NCBI GenBank assembly: GCA_028819575.1
Contig: JAPPLB010000128.1
Location: 1-35,418 of the forward strand
Direction: 5' to 3'
DNA length: 35,418 nt
Source of the DNA: Bryobacterales bacterium
GTDB taxonomy: Bacteria > Acidobacteriota > Terriglobia > Bryobacterales > UBA6623
Shown: in pieces, positions 28,701-35,418 of the stretch
Layout of the letters: the number at the start of each line of letters is the position of its first letter
Position numbering within the stretch: the stretch's first letter is position 1
Notes under the pieces: model-generated
Seen by the model: only the letters and a program-made list of their open reading frames with translations
What the model was told of the DNA's origin: nothing
Database searches by the model: none
Translations under genes and position numbers: made by a program

Positions 28701-28976
28701 CGTCTCCTCGAGGGGTTTCGTGATCGATTCCAGGGTCTGCAGCGGCGTGCTGTTCGGGTGGCTGACGCTCACATGCAGGAAGGGCCCCTCGATGTCCGGC
28801 ATCAGCACCAGCGGAATCTTGAAGATGGAGATGCCACCCAGCGTGAGAAACAGCACGAAGACCATGCAGATGGTGACGGGGTAGCGTACCGAGAAACCGG
28901 CCAGACGGCTCCCCGCTTCGTTGCTCATGCCGGAGGGCGTGGCGCGCTTCGGCGGATCCGGAATCAGAGAACTCAT
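25734..28976 (-). CDS. RND-superfamily efflux permease, HAE1-like (second permease)
   Basis: Inner-membrane proton-driven efflux pump subunit, 1080 residues with the duplicated 2 x 6 helix layout. Markers are the first helix region YPVTICMVFVLFLTLGGI, the periplasmic pore-domain pattern SVSHPNSTPLQTLESI, transmembrane segment 4 GMLVDNAVVVLES (Asp419, Asn420, where AcrB has two Asp), and the second-half segment GIVVNNGIVLIDHINNLRRK. It is the third gene of the locus after adaptor and first permease, separated from the latter by repeat copy 4. The first ATG starts four bases after the repeat end, and AGG in the repeat terminus is the only ribosome-binding candidate. A Met at residue 17 is an alternative start without a Shine-Dalgarno. 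Substrate unknown. Confidence 0.93.
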   Translation of the reverse strand: MSSLIPDPPKRATPSGMSNEAGSRLAGFSVRYPVTICMVFVLFLTLGGISIFKIPLVLMPDIEGPFLHVSVSHPNSTPLQTLESITKPLEETLATIPGVQRAQSYASRSNGSVEMNFDWGREVGLIRNEVRDKVDLISNELPDEVERINIWNWNTAQAPVMFGAFSSERDLRQSADFLDLKVKKPLERVPGVAEVQFWGVGRREVNIDLRLDDIKRYRADVGQMFRKLDDINVNRSLGRVVDGEVQYSALTQGTLLSLSDIETVPVNDRGLLLRDVADILYEAPPRSSGSRLNGQNSLGFMVRKTSEANTLEVTNGVLEKIEELKNDPSMGGINLLLWFNQGKEIVKSLSGLLSAGVLGAILAVFVLVLFLRRFDASMIIALSIPFSIVSAIGFLYFSGKSLNVLTMLGLMLATGMLVDNAVVVLESIYQKLEKGMDRVKASRVGTQEVIMAVIAATLTSIIIFVPLVFGQESQYSMLLGNAGISIIFALLCSLFISLTLIPLAMARFLRVDVRSRPRWQRQLGKAFGSLFSRSGARESIKPQAKGPAPVAEKAGTVVKGYLRLVGWPLEHRVLVGLVLAPALIAGAGWLLMNKVPNMTPESLNIQDVRVRYKFTENFHYAKIVNDYVIPVEQVLEDNRERWKIRDIRSEYDNNRAHTEIFFDTDRITHDDLQKFREEIEEKLPTIPGSEITLGSQRGEDRTGFRANLFGDDMETLQNLAAEAKRLLLDRPGFTRVSLPTDSVEEEVQIRLHRELARQYGISPQSVSEVLGIVVRGRQIRGFRTPEGEVDILVQLRPEDREDLDDLKSMVVGAGQDGEPILLSQVAELRIEQVPSRIRRENRRTNLSFWAEYRGGQREEGKAVMTEVMNLLAYPAGYGWSYSFWTNQQDADRSDFLWDIGLALFMVYFVMASLFESLSHPFAIMFSLPFALVGVAGFLYVTNTPFNMMAWIGSMVLIGIVVNNGIVLIDHINNLRRKGLPRSEAIREGCRERFRPIVMTATTTVVGLMPLAWGDSAMFEVKYFPLARTVMGGLLASTVLTLIVLPTYYTLFDDLGAWMRRCLTSSRSTTSPRLGPKPAWR

Positions 28977-28980
28977 TGTC

Positions 28981-29163
28981 TAGCCTGCCTTTCTCACCAC
29001 GCGGTGAGTCGCAGTGCGTGAGAGGGCCGTTGAGACGAGGCGCGAGCCGCTTGGCGCGCACAGGTGTACTTGAACAGTACATTGAGCACGGCAAGCAAGC
29101 GCAACGAAGTCCTGGCGGTCGTATCGTGTGTTTCGACCGTCGGGTGCTGAGAAATGCAGGCTA
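28981..29163 (-). repeat. Interspersed inverted-repeat element, copy 4 (complete)
   Basis: 183 bp, inverted relative to copy 2 and about 90% identical to it by hand alignment. The left end reads TAGCCTGCCTTTCTCACCAC; the right end (29145-29163) is TGCTGAGAAATGCAGGCTA. A central hairpin TGTACT/AGTACA (29065-29070, 29076-29081) is present. Three bases (GTC) flank it directly on both sides, a possible but very short target duplication. It lies between the two RND permease genes, reading into the start codon of the downstream one. Confidence 0.87.
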
Positions 29164-29198
29164 GTCCCGCCCCCGCCCAAGTGCGGATCAATCACAGC

Positions 29199-29291
29199 TA
29201 AAAACCCACGTTGTGCCTTTCGCCCTACCTCTTCCATACAGTCGCACCGGCCTCGTTTCGACCTATCCGCGGCGAGGATCATGGGTTTTTA
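29199..29291. repeat. Widely spaced 10-bp inverted repeat after the first RND permease gene
   Basis: TAAAAACCCA (29199-29208) and TGGGTTTTTA (29282-29291) are exact reverse complements with a 73-base spacer, starting two bases past the stop codon at 29294. It could be a long-loop terminator-like fold or a binding site. Nothing else is seen in 29164-29293. Confidence 0.5.
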
Positions 29292-29293
29292 CA

Positions 29294-32200
29294 CTAGTTG
29301 CTCTCCTCACGCAGTGTCCCCCAGGATGGGTCCATCCGCTGTTCAACCGCGGGTTTCTCGTCCCCGTCCGCCACCGAATCCAACGCGCGTGGGCTGCGGT
29401 CGACAGCTTCATACACGACCGGAATCAGCACCAGGGTCAGCAACGTCGAAAACACCAGCCCGCCCATGACGGTAACCGCCATCGGCGCGCGGATCTCCGA
29501 ACCCTCGCCCCAACCCAATGCCATCGGAAAGAGGCCGAGCACGGTGGTGAGTGTCGTCATCAGGATCGGCCGCAACCGAACCTGCCCCGCCAGCAGCACC
29601 GCTTCCCGCTTCGACGTGCCGCGTCGGCGGAGTTGATTGGTGTAGTCCACGAGGACGATGGCGTTATTGACCACGATGCCCGCCAGCACAATCACTCCCA
29701 GCAGCACCATCACGCTTACGGCGGTCCCGGTGACGAACAACGACAACACGACGCCAACCAACGCCAGCGGCACGGTGAACAGAATCACGAATGGATGCGT
29801 CAGGGATTCGAACTGCGACGCCATTACCAGATAGACGAGAAACACGGCCAGCACCAGGGCAAATTGCAGGCTGCTGAATGATTCTTCGGCTTCTTCGTTC
29901 TGGCCGGCCAGCCCGACGGTGGTATTGAGAGGTAATTCCGTGCGCAGATCCTGCAGTTCCGCTCGGATGTCGTCGGAGACGCTGTTCAGATCGCGGCCCA
30001 CGAGATTCGCAGAAATCACCGCCGCTCGCTGCGAGCGGATGCGCCGCACTTCCGCGGGGCCGCGGGCGATGCGGATGTCCGCCACCGCGCCCAGCCTGAT
30101 CGGAGCAGCAGGGGCTTGGACATTCTGCTCTTCCTCGGTTTCTTCCTGTCTGTTTTGCTGATTGCGCCTGTTGCTGTTGGCGCGGTTGTTCGCCGTTGCG
30201 GAGCGCACGGAAGTCGAACTCGAGACTGCGGATGCGCCGCTGCTGTTCTGCTCGTTGTTCTGTCCGGTAGTACGGTTCGGATTGCTGTTCCCTCGATCGT
30301 TGACCACCAGCGTCTTGAGGTCCGCAATCGTGTCGCGGTGGGACTCGTCGGCGCGAACGAGAATCTCGATCTGCTTATCTTCTTCGCGGAAGCGCGAGGC
30401 GACATCGCCTCGAATCTTGTTGCGCAGGATTTCGCCGATCCTCGTTTCATCCAGGCCGAGCCGCGCCAGCCACTCGCGGTCGAATCGCACCTGGATTTCG
30501 GGGCTGCCGAGCTTCGTCGTTGTTTGGATGTCGCTGAGCCCGGGAATCGTCTCCAGCCGCTCGATCACCATGGACGCCGCCCGCCGCTGGTCTTCGATAT
30601 CGAAGGCGTACACCTCGACTTCGATCGCCGTCTTGAAGCTGAAGAGAGTGGGCCGCGCGAAGGTGTAGGCGGCATCGGGATAACCGGCCAGGGCCTCGCG
30701 CACTTGGGAGATCGTCCGCTCCTCGGCTTGGCGGTTCTCGCGGTCTTTCATCAGCACGAAAATCCGGCCCGAGTGCTCCTCGAGGGCGCTATGGCTGAAC
30801 TGATTCTCATTGCTGCCCCCGACGCTCGTAAATACGGTTTGGACGTCGTCGATCGCCGCGACCCTTTTCTCGATGCTCTGAAAAACTCGATCGGTCGTAT
30901 CCAGGGGCGTTCCTTCGGGAAAGCGGACCTCGAACGAAAACTCGCCCTGTGAGAGCGGCGGAATCAACTCGCCGCCCAGCGAACCGGACAGCAGAGCTGC
31001 GAGTGCGACGAGTCCGAGGACCGAGACGAAAACGAAGGGTTTGTTGTTCAGTGACGCTTCGAGAACCCGCGGATAGGTTAGATACAACGACTCGAAACCT
31101 CGCAGGGTCAGTTTCATCAGCGGCGAGATCAGAGTGAGCAGGAGTCTCCCGATTTCTCTGACGGCAAACCGCACTGCCCAAAGAATCGTCGGAATCGCCG
31201 CTGAGAAGACGGCCCAGACAATCCAGCGGCCTGCCGTAGACAGGTCGCGGTACACCAATCGGAAACCGCCGACGGGTTCAGCCTGTGCTACAGTGCCCTC
31301 CGTCTTGGTCTGCTGGTCGACTTCCTCCACCTCTTCCTGCCGCATCCGCAGTCCCAGGACCATCGGAATGAACGTCAACGCCACCAGCAACGACGCCAGC
31401 AGCGAATAGGTGATCGTCAGCGCCTGATCCTTGAAGAGCTGTCCGGCGATGCCCTCTACGAACACCAGCGGCAGGAAAACGGCCACGGTGGTTAAAGTGG
31501 ACGCCGTCACGGCAAGGCCCACTTCTTTCGTCCCGCCATAGGCGGCCTCGGCCAGGGAGACCCCCTCGCGGCGGTGCCGCGCCACCGACTCCAGCACGAC
31601 GATGGAGTTGTCCACAAGCATCCCGATGCCCAGCGCCACGCCGCCGAGCGACATGATGTTGAGCGTGATGTCGGTTTGGTGCATCAGCGCGAACGTCGCC
31701 ATGATCGAGATGGGAATCGACATGCCGATGATGAGGGTGCTGCGGCCGTCCCGCAGGAAGATGAACAGGATGGCGGTTGCGAGCAAGCCCCCCAGGATGG
31801 CGGCTGTGCGAACGTTGTTGACCGACTCGCTGATGAATGAGGCTTGATCGAAGACGATCTCGTACTCCAGGCCCTGCGGGTAGAAAGGGCTTTTCTCCAT
31901 GCCGGCCAGCTTGTCGCGGACATCCCGCGAGACCGTCACGGTGTTGGCGTCGCCTTCTTTATAGATCGCCAGCTCGACGCTTTCGCGGCCGTTGAGCCGG
32001 GCGATCACTTCACGGTCTTTCGAGCCCCGCCAGACGCGCGCCACGTCGCCGAGAACAACGTTGCGCCCCTGTTCGTTACGTACGATGATGCGCCGGATTT
32101 CGTCCACGGAGCGGAACTCGTTGAGCATGCGGACCATGTAGCGGGCGTCCTGGTCGTAGAGGCTGCCGCTGGCCTGGTTGAGATTCTCCTGACGCAGGAT

Positions 32201-32806
32201 GTTCGTGACCTCGGTGATCGCGATGCCCAACTCGGCCAGACGCTTCTCGTCGACCTCGATGCGAATCTGCTCTTCTCGACCGCCGAGCACCTTGACGGCC
32301 GCCACGCCTTCCGTCGATTCGAGCCCTTGCTTGAGCTCCTTCTCAGCCAGGTAGCGCAGTTGGCTCAAGCTCAGTTCACCGAAGATTTGCATCCGCATGA
32401 TCGGATCATGCGAGGGATCGAAGCGCAGCACGACGGGCTTCTCGGCGTCTTCGGGAAGCGTCAGGCCGTCGAGCTTCTCACGGACGTCCATGGCCGCGAA
32501 GTCCATGTTCGTGTTCCACGCGAATTCGAGGACGACTTCGGACTGATCGGCCCGGGAGATCGAGGTAAGTCGCCTCAGACCTGAAACGACGCCCACCTGC
32601 TCTTCCACGGGCCGCGTGATCAGCGCCTCAATTTCGGCGGGCGCGGTGTCGGGTAGTTCCGTCTGAATGGTGAGCGAAGGGTAGGAAATGTCGGGGAGAA
32701 GATTGAGCGGGAGCCGTTGTAGTGAAACGATCCCGAACAGCATGACCGCGGCGACGAACATCGACACGGTCACCGGGCGGCGGATCGCGGTCCTGGTGAT
32801 CTGCAT
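29294..32806 (-). CDS. RND-superfamily efflux permease, HAE1-like (first permease, with Asn/Gln-rich insert)
   Basis: Inner-membrane proton/drug antiporter, 1170 residues, longer than the usual 1020-1080. Helix 1 region PVTVSMFVAAVMLFGIVSL, pore-domain pattern LPDTAPAEIEALITRPVEE, transmembrane segment 4 GMLVDNSIVVLES (Asp399, Asn400) and GIVVNNAIVLVDYTNQLRRR in the second half identify the family. Extra length comes from a hydrophilic segment of about 90 residues between helices 6 and 7 and an Asn/Gln/Ser/Arg-rich low-complexity insert at about residues 837-900 (30107-30298) in the second periplasmic half. It lies 20 bp downstream of the adaptor gene, clearly in one operon. No outer-membrane channel gene is in the window. 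Confidence 0.95.
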   Translation of the reverse strand: MQITRTAIRRPVTVSMFVAAVMLFGIVSLQRLPLNLLPDISYPSLTIQTELPDTAPAEIEALITRPVEEQVGVVSGLRRLTSISRADQSEVVLEFAWNTNMDFAAMDVREKLDGLTLPEDAEKPVVLRFDPSHDPIMRMQIFGELSLSQLRYLAEKELKQGLESTEGVAAVKVLGGREEQIRIEVDEKRLAELGIAITEVTNILRQENLNQASGSLYDQDARYMVRMLNEFRSVDEIRRIIVRNEQGRNVVLGDVARVWRGSKDREVIARLNGRESVELAIYKEGDANTVTVSRDVRDKLAGMEKSPFYPQGLEYEIVFDQASFISESVNNVRTAAILGGLLATAILFIFLRDGRSTLIIGMSIPISIMATFALMHQTDITLNIMSLGGVALGIGMLVDNSIVVLESVARHRREGVSLAEAAYGGTKEVGLAVTASTLTTVAVFLPLVFVEGIAGQLFKDQALTITYSLLASLLVALTFIPMVLGLRMRQEEVEEVDQQTKTEGTVAQAEPVGGFRLVYRDLSTAGRWIVWAVFSAAIPTILWAVRFAVREIGRLLLTLISPLMKLTLRGFESLYLTYPRVLEASLNNKPFVFVSVLGLVALAALLSGSLGGELIPPLSQGEFSFEVRFPEGTPLDTTDRVFQSIEKRVAAIDDVQTVFTSVGGSNENQFSHSALEEHSGRIFVLMKDRENRQAEERTISQVREALAGYPDAAYTFARPTLFSFKTAIEVEVYAFDIEDQRRAASMVIERLETIPGLSDIQTTTKLGSPEIQVRFDREWLARLGLDETRIGEILRNKIRGDVASRFREEDKQIEILVRADESHRDTIADLKTLVVNDRGNSNPNRTTGQNNEQNSSGASAVSSSTSVRSATANNRANSNRRNQQNRQEETEEEQNVQAPAAPIRLGAVADIRIARGPAEVRRIRSQRAAVISANLVGRDLNSVSDDIRAELQDLRTELPLNTTVGLAGQNEEAEESFSSLQFALVLAVFLVYLVMASQFESLTHPFVILFTVPLALVGVVLSLFVTGTAVSVMVLLGVIVLAGIVVNNAIVLVDYTNQLRRRGTSKREAVLLAGQVRLRPILMTTLTTVLGLFPMALGWGEGSEIRAPMAVTVMGGLVFSTLLTLVLIPVVYEAVDRSPRALDSVADGDEKPAVEQRMDPSWGTLREESN

Positions 32807-32826
32807 GAGTATGGGCCGCCGAGGAG

Positions 32827-34047
32827 TCAGCTTTCAACCGCGCGGATTTTCGAGCCTTCCTTCAGGTTGCCCTGTCCCGCCACGATGACGGCTTCTCCGG
32901 GACGAACGCCGGAGCGCACCTCCACCTCACTGGCGTTCTCGTAGCCGAGGGCGACCTTGCGCCGATGAGCGGTCTCGCCTTCGGCCGTGAAGATGTAGTT
33001 CTCCCCGTCCTCTTCCAGGATGGCCCGCTTGGGGATCAGAACGGCGTTCTGCCGCGTGTCGGTCCGGATGTTGACACGGACGAAGGCCCCCGGACGGAAG
33101 TTTCGATCGGCAGGCAGCAGCTCAACGGTTACTTTGACCGTTCCCGTGGAATCGTCGACGATCGGGCTGATCCGGGCGACGCGGCCCTGCGCCGAGTCTC
33201 TCTCGTTCGCTCCCAGCAACACGCTGGCTTGTTGCCCGGGCAGGATCAGGTCCGTTTCCTGCTCGGAAAAGTGCACGTCGGCGTAGAGCGGCGAAAAGGC
33301 GGCCAGCCGGAAGAGCTGCTGCTGGACGCGCACGCTTTGCCCCAACTCCACTTGCCGCTCGGTGATGTAGCCGCCAAAGGGCGCGGTGATGTTCGTTCGC
33401 GAGATCTCGAGGTTGGCCTGCTCGATTTGGGCTTCCAGCTCATCCACGCGATGGCCCAGCTCGCGGACGCGCGAGGCCGCCACGCGCTCGTCGTGCGTCT
33501 GATCGTCAAGTTGATAGCGAAGCTGCGCCACTTCCTGCTCGCTGACAAGCTGTTCTTTGAACGCCGTTTCCTTGCGGTCGAGTTCGGCCTTCGTGTTGGT
33601 GATCTGGGTGCGCCACTTTTCTTGCTCGATCTTCGCCTGCTCCAACTGGATACGTGCCTGGGCGAGTTGCTGCTTCGTGAGGGTAAGGTTGATCTGAAGG
33701 TCGGTATCGTCGAGCGTGCACAGGGCTTGGCCCTTGCGCACCAAGTCTCCTTCTTCCACGAGCAGGTCCTCGACGACCCCCTCCACGCGGGCCATCACCT
33801 CGATGTCGCGTCGCGCTCGGAGATTCGAGGTCGAGGAGAGGTAGGAGGAGATCGGTCCCGACCAGGCCTCGGAGATCTCGACCGGTACGGCTTCTTCGGT
33901 CTCTTCCTTCTTTTCGGCCTTGGCGGAGTCTTTCGAACCGGCAGTCGTGATTCCCCAAGAGCCGCCGGATTCCACTCCGTAATAGGTCCCCGCGCCCGCC
34001 AACAGCAGCAACGCGAGGATTCCGTAGGCTTTGAGACGAGGACCCAT
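32827..34047 (-). CDS. RND efflux periplasmic adaptor (membrane fusion protein)
   Basis: Periplasmic adaptor that links an RND permease to an outer-membrane channel. From the ATG at 34047 it has 406 residues: an N-terminal membrane anchor (YGILALLLLAGAGTYYGV), a Lys/Glu-rich linker, a first lipoyl half (RVEGVVEDLLVEEGDLVRKG), a long alpha-helical coiled-coil hairpin (about residues 125-215), the second lipoyl half (ITAPFGGYITERQVELGQSV), then beta-barrel and membrane-proximal domains ending GVRPGEAVIVAGQGNLKEGS. A TTG start at 34074 is possible; neither has a clear Shine-Dalgarno. It is the first gene of the three-gene efflux operon. Confidence 0.93.
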   Translation of the reverse strand: MGPRLKAYGILALLLLAGAGTYYGVESGGSWGITTAGSKDSAKAEKKEETEEAVPVEISEAWSGPISSYLSSTSNLRARRDIEVMARVEGVVEDLLVEEGDLVRKGQALCTLDDTDLQINLTLTKQQLAQARIQLEQAKIEQEKWRTQITNTKAELDRKETAFKEQLVSEQEVAQLRYQLDDQTHDERVAASRVRELGHRVDELEAQIEQANLEISRTNITAPFGGYITERQVELGQSVRVQQQLFRLAAFSPLYADVHFSEQETDLILPGQQASVLLGANERDSAQGRVARISPIVDDSTGTVKVTVELLPADRNFRPGAFVRVNIRTDTRQNAVLIPKRAILEEDGENYIFTAEGETAHRRKVALGYENASEVEVRSGVRPGEAVIVAGQGNLKEGSKIRAVES

Positions 34048-34733
34048 GATGTTATGTCGCTGTGAGTCGAACAACTGTTACAGACGTGGTTGCCGGGTTT
34101 CCCCAGGATGTGTCCCCGTACCGGGAGTCTTCCGGGTAACCGGGCCAACGAACGCCTTATTGCTCATTATCCGGGATGGACATTTGTTTAATACGTAAGT
34201 GGGCAGCCGCAGGTTCCCGGGTTGGCAAAAAACACGACAGCCCAGTGACGCCGAGGATCCCATTCAGGTTAGACGCTCCGAGGGCGTCATTTGTTTGCAT
34301 TGATGCACTTGTTTTCTCACTTCATCGCCTGCTTTGCTCCGGAGGCCGGCTCGCGGGCGGAGCCGGTTCCGTCAACGCACCACGAAGATCACGGTTACAT
34401 GCCGCGAGCGAATCGGACTGCCTTTGACCGTTCACCGGGGGGCCTTGTGAAGCGACCGAGCTTGAAGGCCACGGTCGTCGCACCAGGAGAGCATGCAATA
34501 CATGTGGCCATGGCGGCCACAGGCGGGGTGCGGGAACCGCTGCCGCGTATTCCCGAACGCGGTGGATCGACCTTTGCCGGTTCACTCTGAAAGCGAGCCG
34601 GCGAAGGTTCGACGCGAACCGATGGGCGTCATCGCGGCAGGCCTTGCCCCGGCAGCCAAGTTAGCCGTTGCCGCCTTTGGATCCACCCTCAGGGATCTTC
34701 GATGTGACTTCTGCTGCTCGGCAGTCCTCCCGG
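34048..34733. other. 686-bp gene-free region rich in hairpins
   Basis: No convincing gene. It holds several inverted repeats: CCGGCTC/GAGCCGG (34346-34352, 34360-34366); TGTGGCC/GGCCACA (34503-34509, 34515-34521); an imperfect long pair at about 34567-34580 and 34598-34612; and GGTTCG/CGAACC (34606-34611, 34615-34620). The phrase CCTTTG(A)CCG(G)TTCAC occurs twice (about 34420-34440 and 34571-34585). The part nearest 34047 must contain the promoter of the efflux operon, where AT-rich stretches lie at about 34160-34200. Confidence 0.5.
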
Positions 34734-35418
34734 TCAGTTGCCTGTCCGTTCCGGCCGGTACTGGCGCAGCACCGGCCGGTGGCCGGAACCGACCAGCAGA
34801 GGAACTCCCTCAGCCCGCACCAGCTTCACGAACGAGACCTTGGGCTCCTGCTGCTGCGTCGCGGGATTGTACAAGTTGTAGTACCAGAACCCTTCCCCGA
34901 AGATCGAGGCGGCTTCGATCGCGTCCCGCCCGTCGAACAACAGTTCCGGGAATCGCCCCGATCCGGCGAAGCTGCTTTCGCTCCCGCTGAATAAGGTCGT
35001 GCCCGTTTCCGCATTGATCCCGAAGACGTAGATCGGGCCCTGCTTCCAGCGGGGATCGTTTGACAGCACTGGACCTGCAAAATACCCGGAGGTTTCGACC
35101 GTCATCGCCGCACAGTTCACGAATTCCCGCAGTTTCTGATCGTCGGAATTGCCCCGCAGAGCCGCCGCGTTGACCTCGTCCGGCTCGCAGGCGCCCGGGA
35201 AGTCGGGAGCGTAGATCCCGGCCCCGATCGCCGCGCGCTCCCCGTTCCAGTCCACCTCGATCACGTACGAACTCTTCGGCTGCTCCCTCCCCGTCGCCGG
35301 GTTGTTGAACGCGTAGTAGATCCAGCCCTCATCGACCAGCGACATGATGCGGTGCAGCTCGTAGTAGTAGTCGTTCCCGAAGCCGTCGATCGACTCTCCC
35401 CAGGGCATGCCCTCGCGG
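34734..35418 (-). CDS. Cache-domain-like sensor protein (partial, N-terminus outside window)
   Basis: The reading frame is open to the window edge, so the start is probably beyond 35418; the visible part has at least 224 residues. Two similar halves carry the Cache-type pattern: EGWIYYAFNNPATGREQPKS with YVIEV and GAGIYAP, then GEGFWYYNLYNPATQQQEPK with VSFVKLV and GSGHRP. Between them lies a segment like a Cache core (QGPIYVFGINAETGTTLFSG). Cache domains bind small ligands outside the cell in chemoreceptors and kinases, and also occur in stand-alone proteins. No transmembrane or signalling domain follows the second half, so this is a stand-alone or C-terminal Cache protein. Ligand unknown. 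Confidence 0.7.
   Translation of the reverse strand, partial: REGMPWGESIDGFGNDYYYELHRIMSLVDEGWIYYAFNNPATGREQPKSSYVIEVDWNGERAAIGAGIYAPDFPGACEPDEVNAAALRGNSDDQKLREFVNCAAMTVETSGYFAGPVLSNDPRWKQGPIYVFGINAETGTTLFSGSESSFAGSGRFPELLFDGRDAIEAASIFGEGFWYYNLYNPATQQQEPKVSFVKLVRAEGVPLLVGSGHRPVLRQYRPERTGN

Noticed and set aside
34598..34622. tRNA T-arm, suggested by GGTTCGA
   Set aside because: No acceptor, D or anticodon stems can be placed around it; it is simply a short hairpin GGTTCG/CGAACC.

Overview
The window is a bacterial chromosome segment starting at the replication-initiation cluster: gyrB, dnaN and dnaA lie on the minus strand at 75-5226, with an origin-like dnaA-dnaN spacer. It looks GC-rich. 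Two secreted proteins of the 'VWFA-related Acidobacterial domain' type (11723-12733 and 24583-25626) suggest Acidobacteriota, perhaps a Bryobacterales/Solibacter-like lineage. An LpxL-type acyltransferase, RND pumps and lipoproteins indicate a Gram-negative envelope. The phylum call is inference.

Layout. 1-5226: gyrB, dnaN, oriC-like spacer, dnaA. 5475-7525: a LarE-type sulfur transferase diverging from a sialidase lipoprotein. 7743-10389: pyrimidine-nucleoside phosphorylase followed by a concentrative nucleoside transporter, a coherent salvage pair. 10564-14547: inositol-monophosphatase-family enzyme, then a zinc alcohol dehydrogenase, a MoaD-MoaE fusion and a VWA protein on one strand, the last two overlapping by four bases. 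14943-18262: aldose-1-epimerase-like lipoprotein, exported enolase-superfamily protein, PduO-type cobalamin adenosyltransferase. 18427-23430: a 1326-residue exported mosaic protein (spondin, cadherin-like, sugar dehydrogenase, FN3, two duplicated modules) and a sugar-phosphate isomerase-like TIM barrel. 23587-25626: LpxL-like acyltransferase and a second VWA protein. 25734-34047: an efflux locus with one adaptor and two different RND permeases. 34734-end: a Cache-like sensor protein cut by the window edge.

The most notable non-coding signal is a family of about 183-bp elements with terminal inverted repeats, present four times (1-77 partial, 7535-7716, 16064-16248, 28981-29163). They abut gene ends: one supplies the gyrB stop codon, two almost fill convergent intergenic gaps, and one separates the two RND permease genes and touches the start codon of the second. 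Stems are kept by paired base changes between copies, which argues for a selected fold or palindromic-element biology. No transposase, CRISPR array, tRNA or rRNA was recognised. Many genes (sialidase, epimerase, dehydratase-like protein, sugar dehydrogenase, nucleoside uptake) point to scavenging of carbohydrates and nucleosides from outside the cell.
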